From Janibacter sp. Soil728 (GTDB lineage Bacteria > Actinomycetota > Actinomycetes > Actinomycetales > Dermatophilaceae), in assembly GCF_001428305.1 (NCBI RefSeq), contig NZ_LMRZ01000001.1, positions 620,289-684,288 of the forward strand: a stretch of DNA of 64,000 nucleotides, read 5' to 3'. The notes below the pieces were generated by a model. That model was not told the origin of the DNA, did no database searches, and saw only the letters and a list, made by a program, of their open reading frames with translations. This document shows, piece after piece, positions 25,097-33,223 of the stretch. The position numbers and the translations under genes were made by a program. Positions within the stretch are counted from its first letter, which is position 1; each line of letters starts with the position of its first letter.

Positions 25097-25536
25097 GCGA
25101 ATTCGTGGTGCAGATGGAAACCGAGCTGGAGCCCCAGGTCGCGTGGGCGCGGTTGTGGGATCTCGACCAGCACACGGCCGTCATCCCGCTGACGACCGTC
25201 ACGCTCGACGCGCCTGCTCTCGCCCTCGCTGCGGGCGCCGGGTTCACCGGCCGCACGGCACTCGGCCCCGTCGGCTTCGACGACACGATGCGGGTCGTGG
25301 TCTGGGAGCCGCCCACCACGGGCGAGGGCCGGGCCGTCGTGGCCAAGTCGGGGGCCCTCATCGGCGGTCGGATCGAGGTGATCGTGGTCCCCTTCATCGG
25401 AGGTGGTGCTCAGATCACCTGGCGCCAGGACGTGCAGCTGCCGTGGCTCCCTTCGCGCCTGTCGCGGCTGGAGGGCGCCGCCGCCCGGCTTGCCGCGCCT
25501 GGATATCGCCGGGTGCTGCGGACCTTGCTGGACTGA
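25093..25536 (+). CDS. SRPBCC-fold protein
   Basis: A 147-residue protein with the polyketide-cyclase/START-like (SRPBCC) pattern: MSEFVVQMETELEPQVAWARLWDLDQHTAVIPL at the N-terminus and a long C-terminal helix (LEGAAARLAAPGYRRVLRTLLD). No catalytic residues can be named. The GTG at 25093 overlaps the stop of the NAD-kinase-like gene, so it is probably part of that transcript, though proteins of this fold bind very diverse hydrophobic ligands and a functional link is not evident. The VOC gene follows after 28 bp on the same strand. Confidence 0.75.
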   Translation: MSEFVVQMETELEPQVAWARLWDLDQHTAVIPLTTVTLDAPALALAAGAGFTGRTALGPVGFDDTMRVVVWEPPTTGEGRAVVAKSGALIGGRIEVIVVPFIGGGAQITWRQDVQLPWLPSRLSRLEGAAARLAAPGYRRVLRTLLD

Positions 25537-25564
25537 CCCATGGCGCGGTGGGAGGGTCGTGGGC

Positions 25565-25924
25565 ATGGGAGCGACACTGCGGATCGAGATCTTCCCGGCT
25601 GACATCGAGGCCTCGCTGGAGTTCTACGCGGCGCTGGGCTTCGAGGTGGTCGGACGCAAGGAGGACCCGCCGTATGCCTCGATCGCCAGGGACGACGTGC
25701 GCATCGGCATGGTGCAGTCACCGGTCCAGCAGCCTGCTCAGCGGGCGGTGCCGATCGGGACCGAGATCGTCCTCGCGGTCGACGACGTGCGGGCGGAGCG
25801 TGACCGGGTCGTGGCAGCCGGGGCCACGCTCGCCGAGGACCTGCGGGACCGCGAGTGGGGTCTGACCGACTTCCGCGTGCACGACCCCGACGGGTACTAC
25901 CTGCGGATCACCGACCGGCGCTGA
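25565..25924 (+). CDS. VOC-family (glyoxalase/bleomycin-resistance-like) protein
   Basis: A 119-residue vicinal-oxygen-chelate protein with a single beta-alpha-beta-beta-beta pair of modules. It opens IEIFPADIEASLEFYAALGFEVVGRKEDPPYASI and ends DFRVHDPDGYYLRITDRR, the usual C-terminal metal-ligand region of the family. Such small proteins act as dimers in the cytosol in lyase, dioxygenase or drug-binding roles; which applies here is unknown. The ATG at 25565 is chosen. It converges with the HrpB helicase gene, only 3 bp away, with no visible hairpin. Confidence 0.88.
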   Translation: MGATLRIEIFPADIEASLEFYAALGFEVVGRKEDPPYASIARDDVRIGMVQSPVQQPAQRAVPIGTEIVLAVDDVRAERDRVVAAGATLAEDLRDREWGLTDFRVHDPDGYYLRITDRR

Positions 25925-25927
25925 GCA

Positions 25928-28438
25928 TCAGGACCGCCGCTTGGTCCGCGCCGTCGCCGGAGCGGTCCAGGGGTCCTCGGGCCACGGGTGCCGCGGATAG
26001 CGACCACGCATCTCGGCGCGGACCTGCGTGTAGGGGCCTGACCAGAAGGAGGCGAGGTCGTCGGTCACCGCCAACGGCCGTCGCGCAGGGGAGAGCAGGT
26101 GAAACAGGACGGGGACCCGGCCGTCGACGAGCCGAGGTGTCGCGGCCAGCCCGAAGCACTCCTGCAGCTTGACCGCGAGCACCGGTGCGGCAGAAGGCTC
26201 GTCGTGCGGTGGCCAGGTGATCGTGATGCGTGACCCGCTGGGGACGGGCAGCCGCTCGGGGGCCAGCTCGTCGAGCCGGGTCGCCGCGGGCCACGGCAGC
26301 AGGCGGCGAAGGGGGTCGGCCAGGTCGATCCGCCCGATCTGCGTCCCGGTGGCGATGCGCTGCAGCTCCGGGCCGAGCCACTCGTCGAGGCGTGGGGCCA
26401 GTGCGTCGTCGGAGACATCGGGCCACGGGGCGCCGAGGTGGTGGTGCAGGACGGCCAGGCGGCGACGCAGGGCATCAGCAGCGGGGGACCAGCTGAGCAG
26501 CCCCAGACCCTGGGTCTGCAGCGCTCGGCGCACGGCTTCGGCCCCGCTCGCCGCGGTGGCGCGCACCGGTGTCGAGCTCAGCTCGATGGCACCGATCGCA
26601 TCGACCTCACGGGCGGTGACCCTCCCTTCGCCAAGGTCCGCGCGGACCTCACGCACCCGCAGCCCGGCACCGGCGGTCTCTGCCTCGTCGCGGGTGAGGC
26701 CCGCCGCCAGCCGGATGACCGCGCCGGTCCCGGCCGCCACTCGTCCGTCAGCGCGGGCGACGTCGGCGACGACGATCCACTCGTGGCGGCGCACGGGGCT
26801 GCCCGCGGGCAGTGCGGCGCGGGTGCCGGACGCGAGGAGATAGGTGGGTCCGTCGCCGACGCGGTGGGCGATGCGTCCGGGGTGGGCGAGGGCAGCGACC
26901 AGCCCGGTGCCATCGCCTCGTCCCTGCATTGCCCTAGGGGAATGCAGACCAGCGGTCACCAAGCGCGTCAGCCGGTCGACCTCTCGTCGCCAGCGGCCGG
27001 ACTCGCGGGCCCGGCCGGAGCGCAGGTCGGCGACGAGCCGGGTGAGGTCCCCGTCCTCGCTGCGGACGTCGTCGGCGAGAGTCGCGACGACCTCCGCGGC
27101 GGAGCGGACCCCGACGAGGTGGGCGCCGTCGAGCAGCGCCCGGGCGAGACGGGGGTCGGCCGGGACGCGGGCCGCGGCCTCTCCGGCAGGGGTGATCCGA
27201 CCGGTGTCGTCGACCAGCCCGAGCCCGCGCAGCCCGGCCTCGGCCGCGGCGATCGCGGCCGTCGGTGGAGGGGTGAGCAGCGGCAGACCGTCGCCGCGGG
27301 GTGAGCCCCACGCCGCGAGGGTCAGCGCGGTCTCGGTGAGGTCCGCGGTGGTGATCTGGGGTGTGACGTGCTCGGGAGCCCGCGACCAGGCGGACTCCTC
27401 GATGAGCCGCACCGCGCGCCCGGGCCCCAGTCGGGCAGCGCGCCCGGCGCGCTGGGTCATCGAGGCGCGGGAGGCCTGGACGGTGACCAGGCCCGACATG
27501 TCGCGGGCGGCGTCTCGACGCGGCTCGCGCGAGAGCGCCGCGTCGATGACGAGCCGCACCCCGGGCACGGTGAGCGAGGACTCGGCGAGGTCGGTCGAGA
27601 CGATGATTCGTGACGAATCACGCTCGCGCGCCCCGGTGGCGCGGTCCTGGTCTCGCGGGGCCAGTCGCCCGTGGAGGGGGAGGACCTCGGCGCGCGGCAC
27701 CAGCCCGCGCAGCTGGTCGGCCACCCGGTCGACCTCCCTGGCCCCGGGGACGAAGACGAGGGTGTCGCCCCCTTCGTCATGGTGGTGGGCGGTGGTCCTG
27801 GCGACGTGGTCGAGGAACTCGCGCGTGACACCCCTCGCGTCGGTCCGGGGCGTCGCGGCTGGCTGCCAGGTGATCGCGAGCGGGTGCAGCGCGCCTTCGC
27901 TGTCGACGACGGGGGCATCGTCGAGCACGCGGGCGATGCCGGGGGCGTCGAGGGTCGCGGACATGGCGACGAGTGGCAGGTCGCGCAGCTGACGGACCTC
28001 GGCCAGCATGCCGAGCAGCAGGTCGGTGTCGAGGGCGCGCTCGTGGACCTCGTCGAGGACGACTGCGGCAGTCCCGCTCAGCCCGGGGTCGGAGAGGAGG
28101 CGCCGCACGAGCACTCCGGGGGTGACGAACTCGATCCGTGTGCCGCGCTGCACGTGCCGCTCCCCGCGGACGGTGTAGCCGACCAGCTCCCCGAGCGGCG
28201 TGCCGGTCAGGTGGGCCAGACGGCGGGCGGCCGAGCGCACGGCGACCCGTCGTGGTCCGGTGACGACGACCCGGCCCGTGACCTGGGTCGCGACGAGCGG
28301 TGGCGCGAGGGTGGTCTTGCCCGACCCGGGCGGTGCTTGGACGACCGCGACACCACGCGCGGCGATCGCCTCGCGCAGCTCGGGCAAGGCTTCGGCGAAG
28401 GGGAGGCCCTCACCGATCGCGGTCAGGTCGAAGTCCAT
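25928..28438 (-). CDS. hrpB: ATP-dependent helicase HrpB
   Basis: An 836-residue DEAH-box helicase. Walker A APPGSGKTT is at residues 35-43, the DEVH box appears in VVLDEVHERALD, and SAT appears in VAMSATLD. Motifs V and VI are in STDLAESSLTVPGV and TQRAGRAARLGPG. The C-terminal HrpB domain includes the expected WPPHDEPSAAPVLAVKLQECFGL and the terminal SGPYTQVRAEMRGRYPRHPWPEDP. Length matches the family. Its substrate is poorly known in bacteria (RNA is assumed). The start at the ATG at 28438 overlaps the stop of the GNAT gene (ATGA). A CTAG-centred palindrome lies inside the coding region. Confidence 0.95.
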   Translation of the reverse strand: MDFDLTAIGEGLPFAEALPELREAIAARGVAVVQAPPGSGKTTLAPPLVATQVTGRVVVTGPRRVAVRSAARRLAHLTGTPLGELVGYTVRGERHVQRGTRIEFVTPGVLVRRLLSDPGLSGTAAVVLDEVHERALDTDLLLGMLAEVRQLRDLPLVAMSATLDAPGIARVLDDAPVVDSEGALHPLAITWQPAATPRTDARGVTREFLDHVARTTAHHHDEGGDTLVFVPGAREVDRVADQLRGLVPRAEVLPLHGRLAPRDQDRATGARERDSSRIIVSTDLAESSLTVPGVRLVIDAALSREPRRDAARDMSGLVTVQASRASMTQRAGRAARLGPGRAVRLIEESAWSRAPEHVTPQITTADLTETALTLAAWGSPRGDGLPLLTPPPTAAIAAAEAGLRGLGLVDDTGRITPAGEAAARVPADPRLARALLDGAHLVGVRSAAEVVATLADDVRSEDGDLTRLVADLRSGRARESGRWRREVDRLTRLVTAGLHSPRAMQGRGDGTGLVAALAHPGRIAHRVGDGPTYLLASGTRAALPAGSPVRRHEWIVVADVARADGRVAAGTGAVIRLAAGLTRDEAETAGAGLRVREVRADLGEGRVTAREVDAIGAIELSSTPVRATAASGAEAVRRALQTQGLGLLSWSPAADALRRRLAVLHHHLGAPWPDVSDDALAPRLDEWLGPELQRIATGTQIGRIDLADPLRRLLPWPAATRLDELAPERLPVPSGSRITITWPPHDEPSAAPVLAVKLQECFGLAATPRLVDGRVPVLFHLLSPARRPLAVTDDLASFWSGPYTQVRAEMRGRYPRHPWPEDPWTAPATARTKRRS
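26924..26947. repeat. CTAG-centred palindrome, copy A, inside hrpB
   Basis: A 24-bp dyad beginning CTGCATTG and ending GGAATGCAG, centred on CCCTAGGG, with one mismatched pair (26931 with 26940). Its 20-bp core matches the perfect palindrome at 30394-30415 at 19 of 20 positions. It lies in the coding sequence, where it spells HSPRAMQ on the minus strand. Confidence 0.7.
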
Positions 28439-28986
28439 CACCGCTCCAGCACGAAGAGCCGTGTCGTCGTGTCGTAGTAGCGGTCGGTGCTCCCGTGGTC
28501 CGCCATGCCCAGCCGGGTGGCCACCCGTTGCGAAGGGAGGTTGTCCGGGTGGGTCACGGCGACGATGCGTGGCAGATCGGCGGCGTGCTCCAGGACCCGC
28601 CGTGCTGCCTCCGTGGCGACCCCACGACCCCAGACGTCGGGGTGGAGGTGCCAACCGATCTCGATGTCCGGGCTCTGGAGTGCCAGCGCGAGATCCGTCG
28701 AGCGGGCATCGGCGGCCAGCGGGGACCCACTGATCGGGATGGGTTTGAGGAGCAGCGTGCCGACGAGACGCTCCTCGAGGTCGATGGCCCAGATGCCCAT
28801 CGGCTCGGGGAAGGGGAGGCGGCGACGCGGGATGGAGTTGGCGGCCTCGGCCGGGTCGGTCATCGGCCGTCCGTCCCCGATCCAGCGCTGCACCTCCTTG
28901 CGGGAGTGCAGGTCGAAGAGGGCTGCGGCGTCGTCGTCGCGATAGGTCCGCAGGGTCAGGCGACCGGTGGTCAACGTGGTGGGCAC
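28438..28986 (-). CDS. GNAT-family N-acetyltransferase
   Basis: A 182-residue acetyltransferase of the RimJ/RimL-like GNAT type. It opens with LTTGRLTLRTYRDDDAAALFDLHSRKEV, and carries the acetyl-CoA-binding stretch HPDVWGRGVATEAARRVLEHA (about residues 114-134) and the usual VTHPDNLPSQRVATRLGM. Its substrate, an amino group on a protein or small molecule, cannot be named. The start is a GTG at 28986 giving MPTTLTTG; no ATG fits. The stop overlaps the hrpB start by 4 nt, so the two are translated together. Confidence 0.9.
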   Translation of the reverse strand: MPTTLTTGRLTLRTYRDDDAAALFDLHSRKEVQRWIGDGRPMTDPAEAANSIPRRRLPFPEPMGIWAIDLEERLVGTLLLKPIPISGSPLAADARSTDLALALQSPDIEIGWHLHPDVWGRGVATEAARRVLEHAADLPRIVAVTHPDNLPSQRVATRLGMADHGSTDRYYDTTTRLFVLER

Positions 28987-29021
28987 GGGGCTCCCTTCGT
29001 TGTGGGTGTGTGCAGGCCGGG

Positions 29022-30356
29022 TCACTCGGTGGGTGGCTCGGGGGGCTCGTGACTTCGGGCTGCGCGCATCGGCCGGCGGGCGAGCTGTCTGACGAAGGCG
29101 CGTCGAGCGGGGCTCAGGCGCGTGACGACGGACCGCAACGGGTGGGCCAGCCCCGCACCGACGAGCACACCGAGCGCGATGGACGCGACGATGACGAGCA
29201 CCTCCGCGACGGCGATCACTCCGGCGGTGGGCGACGACTCGATCTGGGCGACCGAGACCAGGCCGAGCGCTCCGGGCACGAGCAGCCAGAAGCTCGGCAG
29301 GAAGGCGACGACTCGCGGCACCTGGGGCCGCACGAACTCCACGAGGGTCGCGGTGAGGCTGGCGGCGCACGCACCGAGGAAGGCGCCGACCCAGGCCCCC
29401 TGACCCGTGAGGTTGCCGAGCGACTGCGCGATGAAGGTTGCGACCACCGTGATGAGGAGCGCCGGCACGAGCGAGGGCGGGACCGACTCCAGCAGGGAGA
29501 TGCCGACCGCGATGATGACGAGCCCGATCAGGGGAGCCCACCAGCCGAGAGCATCGGGTCGTTCTCCGTCGATGAGCGACAGCGGGACGCCGAGGACGGC
29601 CACTGCGGCGCCCACCCCGAGCGTGGCGAGCAGCATCTGGGTGCCGCCGAAGGCCAGCCGGCCGGTGCCCGCCATCATCGCCCCCGCCGACAGCTCGGTG
29701 AGCCCGGTGACGATGAGCGAGCCGGGCAGCAGGACCGCGATGGGTGGGACGAGGGTCCACAGCGGGGCGTCGATGAGCCCCTGATCCGCGAGCGCGAAGG
29801 CGGCGACGGACGAGGCAAAGGCGGCGAGGAAGGGCAGCAGCGGCCCGACGAGCAGGGTGCGGCCGCTGAGCGCCATCAGCCCGGCGACGACCTGGCTGAT
29901 GACGGCGGCGAAGGCGATCGACGACCAGGTGGGGGCGAGGACGAGCGCGATGCCGGTCGCGACGAGGAAGGTGCCGAGAGGCAGTCCGTAGGCGGGGTAG
30001 CGGTGCGGGTGCTGGCGCAGGACCGAGAGCCGCTGGAGGGCCTCGGCGGCAGGGAGGGTGCCTGCGGTCAGGGCAGCGTGCACGGCGGTGACCTCGGCGA
30101 GCTGGTCGAGGCGCACCCCACCGTCGACGGACTCGAAGGTGCTCGCCTCACCGCTGGAGAGAGTGACCCACATGCCGGTCGGGGAGGCGGCGACCTCGAT
30201 GCTGTCGTGGCCGAGAGCGGCAGCGGCCTCGCGCACGTCCTCCTCGACCTCGTGCACCGGCATCCCGCCGGCGAGCAGCCCGGACCCGAGCCAGGCGAGC
30301 AGGCGGCGGGTCTGCTGGGGTTCGGTCAGCTGGGGTGGGGGCGGGGACGTCGGCAC
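29022..30356 (-). CDS. Threonine/serine exporter, ThrE family
   Basis: A 444-residue membrane protein with the two ThrE parts in one chain. The N-terminal DUF1212-like soluble region (ARRLLAWLGSGLLAGGMPVHEVEEDV type) is followed by about ten hydrophobic helices covering both membrane halves, including LPLGTFLVATGIALVL and LLPGSLIVTGLTELSAGAMMAG. A Corynebacterium relative exports threonine and serine by proton exchange. The GTG at 30356 gives a good N-terminus; an ATG at 30398 lies inside the 22-bp palindrome upstream. It follows the DUF1697 gene on the same strand by 46 bp. Confidence 0.9.
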   Translation of the reverse strand: MPTSPPPPQLTEPQQTRRLLAWLGSGLLAGGMPVHEVEEDVREAAAALGHDSIEVAASPTGMWVTLSSGEASTFESVDGGVRLDQLAEVTAVHAALTAGTLPAAEALQRLSVLRQHPHRYPAYGLPLGTFLVATGIALVLAPTWSSIAFAAVISQVVAGLMALSGRTLLVGPLLPFLAAFASSVAAFALADQGLIDAPLWTLVPPIAVLLPGSLIVTGLTELSAGAMMAGTGRLAFGGTQMLLATLGVGAAVAVLGVPLSLIDGERPDALGWWAPLIGLVIIAVGISLLESVPPSLVPALLITVVATFIAQSLGNLTGQGAWVGAFLGACAASLTATLVEFVRPQVPRVVAFLPSFWLLVPGALGLVSVAQIESSPTAGVIAVAEVLVIVASIALGVLVGAGLAHPLRSVVTRLSPARRAFVRQLARRPMRAARSHEPPEPPTE

Positions 30357-30393
30357 GCCGATGATCCTCCCACCCGGGGTCCGACCGTTCGTC

Positions 30394-30415
30394 CGCATTG
30401 CCCTAGGGCAATGCG
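30394..30415. repeat. CTAG-centred perfect palindrome, copy B
   Basis: A perfect 22-bp palindrome whose core is GCATTGCCCTAGGGCAATGC. It spans the TAG stop codon of the DUF1697 gene (30403-30405) and lies 38 bp before the thrE-like start. It differs from copy A (26924-26947) at one core position. CTAG is normally rare in such GC-rich genomes. Confidence 0.75.
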
Positions 30416-30951
30416 AGTTTGGTGGCGATCCGCTGGACCGTCAGCCAGGTGCGGGTGGTGATGTCCTTGCCGTGGGTGCGCTCGAGCCAGCGCATGAAGT
30501 CCGGGGTCTTGCCCGGTTCGCTGTTGTCGATGACCGCGAGGAAGGCTCGGGCCGGCTCGTCGAAGCGCACCAGGCGCATCCGCGGGTCGGGGTCGGTGGG
30601 CAGGTCGGCCGGTGGCCCGGCGCCGTCCTTGAGGAAGGTCGCGACGAGGTAGCTGCCGCGGCCGTGCGTCAGCCCGGGGAAGGGGTCGCTGTCGATGAGT
30701 GCCTGCAGCTCGCCGAGCTCACGGATGATCGTGCCGCCACCGATGCCGAGGCCGGCGACCAGAGCCTCCTGGATGGTCCGCTCGAGATGCGGCACATCGG
30801 TCTGCTCGCTGCGGAAGAGGATGTTGCCGCTCGCGAGGACCGACTCCACCCGCTCGTGCCCGAGACCCTCGATCACCCCGCGCAGCTGGACATTGCTGTT
30901 GTTGGGCAGCGCCGGAGCGATCCCACGCAGGAGCGCGACGTAGCGGTTCAC
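30403..30951 (-). CDS. DUF1697 protein
   Basis: A 182-residue member of the DUF1697 family, recognised by the opening YVALLRGIAPALPNNSNVQLRGVIEGLG (family form: ALLRGINVGGNN...LR) and by VESVLASGNILFRS. Function of the family is unknown. The GTG at 30951 overlaps the stop of the SDR gene upstream (GTGA), so they form one transcript. The TAG stop lies at the centre of the CTAG palindrome. No membrane segments or signal peptide are visible. Confidence 0.9.
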   Translation of the reverse strand: MNRYVALLRGIAPALPNNSNVQLRGVIEGLGHERVESVLASGNILFRSEQTDVPHLERTIQEALVAGLGIGGGTIIRELGELQALIDSDPFPGLTHGRGSYLVATFLKDGAGPPADLPTDPDPRMRLVRFDEPARAFLAVIDNSEPGKTPDFMRWLERTHGKDITTRTWLTVQRIATKLALP

Positions 30952-31730
30952 GGCCGCAGGTGGGACGCGCCGTTGAGGTCGAGCGTCGCCCCGGACGCCC
31001 AGACCGCCTCGGGGGAGGCGAGCCACAGCACCGCCGAGGCCACCTCCTCGGGACGACCGACCCGGCCGAAGGGGGAGCCCCCCCGGATCTCGTCGCCGGC
31101 AGGGGAGCTGAGGCGATCGGCAACCCGCTCGGTCTCGATGAAGCCGGGAGCGACGGTCGCCACCGCTATGTCGTGCGGCGCCAGCGCCACCGCGAGCGAG
31201 GCGTCCATCGCGTGCAGCGCGGCCTTGGACGCCGCGTAGGCGGGGAACTCCGGCTCGCCCTTGTGCACCCCACGGGTGCCGATGCTGATCACCCGGCCGG
31301 GTAGCCCGAGCTCCACGAGTCGGGTCGTCATCGCGTGCGTGACGATCGCCGTGCCGAGGGTGTTGATCCGCAGGTAGGTCTCCCAGTGGCGTCGCCACGT
31401 CGCGGGGTCCGTGCTCGCCGGGGGGTGGGCGAGGTCGGCGGCGGTGGCCACGCCCGCGTTGTTGACGAGCACGGTCACGGGCTCGCCGAGCGCCTCCTCT
31501 GCGTCCGACGGCAACCGCGCTGCCTGGTCCGCGTCGCCGAGGTCGGCGACGACGAGGACGTGACCGGTCCCCGGGAGGGAGGCGAGGGTCTCCCTCCCTT
31601 CGTCCACGCCGGAGTGCACGTGGAGCGCGACGCGGTCGCCCTGCTCGGCGAAGGCGTGCGCCACGGCCCGGCCGATGCCGCGGGCAGCGCCGGTGACGAG
31701 GACGGATCGGGGAGCGGGTGGAGAGGTCAT
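30948..31730 (-). CDS. Short-chain dehydrogenase/reductase
   Basis: A 260-residue classical SDR. The cofactor loop TGAARGIGRAVA is at about residues 13-24, NNAG follows in VTVLVNNAGVATA, the catalytic serine lies in VISIGTRG, and YAASK carries the catalytic tyrosine and lysine. The last stretch SGATLDLNGASHL matches the usual SDR end. It should use NAD(P)H to reduce a carbonyl or oxidise an alcohol in the cytosol; the substrate is unknown. Start at the ATG at 31730. It is followed, with a 4-nt overlap, by the DUF1697 gene. Confidence 0.93.
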   Translation of the reverse strand: MTSPPAPRSVLVTGAARGIGRAVAHAFAEQGDRVALHVHSGVDEGRETLASLPGTGHVLVVADLGDADQAARLPSDAEEALGEPVTVLVNNAGVATAADLAHPPASTDPATWRRHWETYLRINTLGTAIVTHAMTTRLVELGLPGRVISIGTRGVHKGEPEFPAYAASKAALHAMDASLAVALAPHDIAVATVAPGFIETERVADRLSSPAGDEIRGGSPFGRVGRPEEVASAVLWLASPEAVWASGATLDLNGASHLRP

Positions 31731-31806
31731 CGCCACAGTCTGCTCGCTCGGGATTGCCAGCGGGCCGTGCGGGTAGTAGGACGACCCCGAGCGATAGGAG
31801 TTGGTC

Positions 31807-32028
31807 ATGCGCGACCGGACAGAGGAACCCGACGAGGGCGGGCAGGTCTCGGAGACGAACAACCTGCGTGACAGTGACGTGGACGCCGACCTCCAGCAGG
31901 GCGAGGGCACCCCACCGGGCGAGGACGCACAGCAGGAGGACCAGAGCGTGGCCGAGGCCAGGATCTCGCCCGAGGAGGGCGACGTCGAGGAGTCCGTCGA
32001 GCACAGCCTCGGCGAGGACACGCAGTGA
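31807..32028 (+). CDS. Small acidic protein of unknown function
   Basis: A 73-residue protein, very acidic (over 20 Asp/Glu), glutamine-rich and without hydrophobic segments; it looks largely disordered. I do not recognise a family. AGGAG lies 9 nt before the ATG at 31807, and the stop overlaps the GTG start of the diiron-oxidase-like gene (GTGA), both of which argue that it is a real translated gene. It heads a four-gene operon with a haem-oxygenase-like protein, a CDGSH iron-sulfur protein and a methyltransferase. An accessory or metal-related role is only a guess. Confidence 0.75.
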   Translation: MRDRTEEPDEGGQVSETNNLRDSDVDADLQQGEGTPPGEDAQQEDQSVAEARISPEEGDVEESVEHSLGEDTQ

Positions 32029-33017
32029 GCGCACCCCTGCCCGCCGCTCGCGGGCCGGTCAGCGAGCTCGCGCTGGGACTCCTCCTCGGCGACGAGCCGA
32101 GACCCTTGCCGCTCCTGCCGGCCGGCATCGACGTGCTGCGGGATGACGACGTCCAGCTGGCGCTCTGGCTGCTGCTCGAGCTGCACCACCGCGGTCTTCA
32201 GGGGGTCGACCCCGACCTCGAGTGGGACCCGGAGGTCATCCGGCTGCGCCGGGACCTCGAGGAGGTGCACCTGGCAGCCGTCCACGAGCTGGTCCGGGAC
32301 CGGCTCGCGCTCGTGGACCCCGACGACGACCTGTCCGCACAGATCGCCACCCTGCTCGCGCAGGACGATGGTCCGTCGGTTGCCGACTTCCTGGCGCGTC
32401 GGGCCGACGCGGAGCAGTTCCGGGACTTCCTGCGACAGCGCAGCATCTACCACCTCAAGGAGTCCGATCCTCACGCCTTCGTCGTGCCGCGTCTCGACGG
32501 GCCGGCGAAGGTCGCCCTCGCCGAGCTGCAGTACGACGAGTTCGGTGCCGGACGTCCGGCCGGGCTGCACTCGCTGCTCTTCGCGCAGGCCCTTCAGGCC
32601 TGCGGTCTCGACCCGGCCTACGGCGCCCACCTCGACGAGGCCCGGGCAAGCACCCTCGCGGTCAACACGACGATGTCGATCTTCGGACTGCACCGTCGCT
32701 GGCGCGGTGCGGCCATGGGGCATCTCGCCGCCTTCGAGTCGACGAGCTCGCTGCCGTGCCGCCGCATCGCGACGGGCTCGCGTCGCCTCGGCCTTCCTGA
32801 CGCGCTCGCCGCCTACTACGAGGAGCACGTCGAGGCCGACGCGGTCCACGAGCAGCTGGCCGTCCGCAACATCTGCATGCCCATGGTGGCCGCCGAGCCC
32901 GAGCTGCGTGAGGACGTCCTGCTGGGCGTGGCCGCATGCCTCGCGCTCGACGCGCTCGCCGGCCGCGAGCAGCTGGAGCTGTGGCACGCCGGCGTGACCC
33001 AGGAGGTCCCGGCATGA
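32025..33017 (+). CDS. Haem-oxygenase-like diiron protein (iron-containing redox enzyme family)
   Basis: A 330-residue all-helical protein of the iron-containing redox enzyme family (Haem_oxygenas_2 type). The diagnostic motif ELQYDEFGAGRPAGLHSLLF is at about residues 167-186, with E167, D171 and H182 as likely metal ligands. A second set is in EEHVEADAVHE (H268, D272, H275). Members of this superfamily with a diiron site oxidise amino acids, amines or fatty acids. The substrate here is unknown. The GTG start overlaps the stop of the acidic-protein gene and the stop overlaps the CDGSH gene start (ATGA). The iron-sulfur partner next door could supply electrons. Confidence 0.85.
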   Translation: MSAPLPAARGPVSELALGLLLGDEPRPLPLLPAGIDVLRDDDVQLALWLLLELHHRGLQGVDPDLEWDPEVIRLRRDLEEVHLAAVHELVRDRLALVDPDDDLSAQIATLLAQDDGPSVADFLARRADAEQFRDFLRQRSIYHLKESDPHAFVVPRLDGPAKVALAELQYDEFGAGRPAGLHSLLFAQALQACGLDPAYGAHLDEARASTLAVNTTMSIFGLHRRWRGAAMGHLAAFESTSSLPCRRIATGSRRLGLPDALAAYYEEHVEADAVHEQLAVRNICMPMVAAEPELREDVLLGVAACLALDALAGREQLELWHAGVTQEVPA

Positions 33018-33223
33018 GTCGCGCGACCCCCGCCCAGGTGTCCGTGGAGCGGTGCCCTGGCGGCCCGATCCTCGTCCGTGGCGCCGACGTGGTCCGCGAC
33101 GCCGGCGGGACCGAGCACGAGGTCACCCGCCCCGTCGTGGCCGTCTGCGCCTGCGGCATGAGCGGGCGGGCCCCGTGGTGCGACGGCACCCACAAGGTCG
33201 TCGCGGCGAAGGGAGCGGGCTGA
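33014..33223 (+). CDS. CDGSH iron-sulfur domain protein
   Basis: A 69-residue protein with one CDGSH-type motif, CACGMSGRAPWCDGTH. The [2Fe-2S] ligands are C45, C47, C56 and H60, with threonine replacing serine of CDGSH, which the family allows. It is a minimal, cytosolic version without membrane anchor. The ATG at 33014 and its stop both overlap the neighbouring genes, so it is tightly coupled to the diiron-protein gene before it and the methyltransferase gene after it. An electron-transfer or cluster-transfer role for the diiron protein is a reasonable inference. Confidence 0.93.
   Translation: MSRATPAQVSVERCPGGPILVRGADVVRDAGGTEHEVTRPVVAVCACGMSGRAPWCDGTHKVVAAKGAG

Noticed and set aside
25928-28654. 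Longer HrpB start at 28654
   Set aside because: The additional 72 residues are a shadow of the GNAT gene; the ATG at 28438 gives the family N-terminus and a 4-nt overlap.
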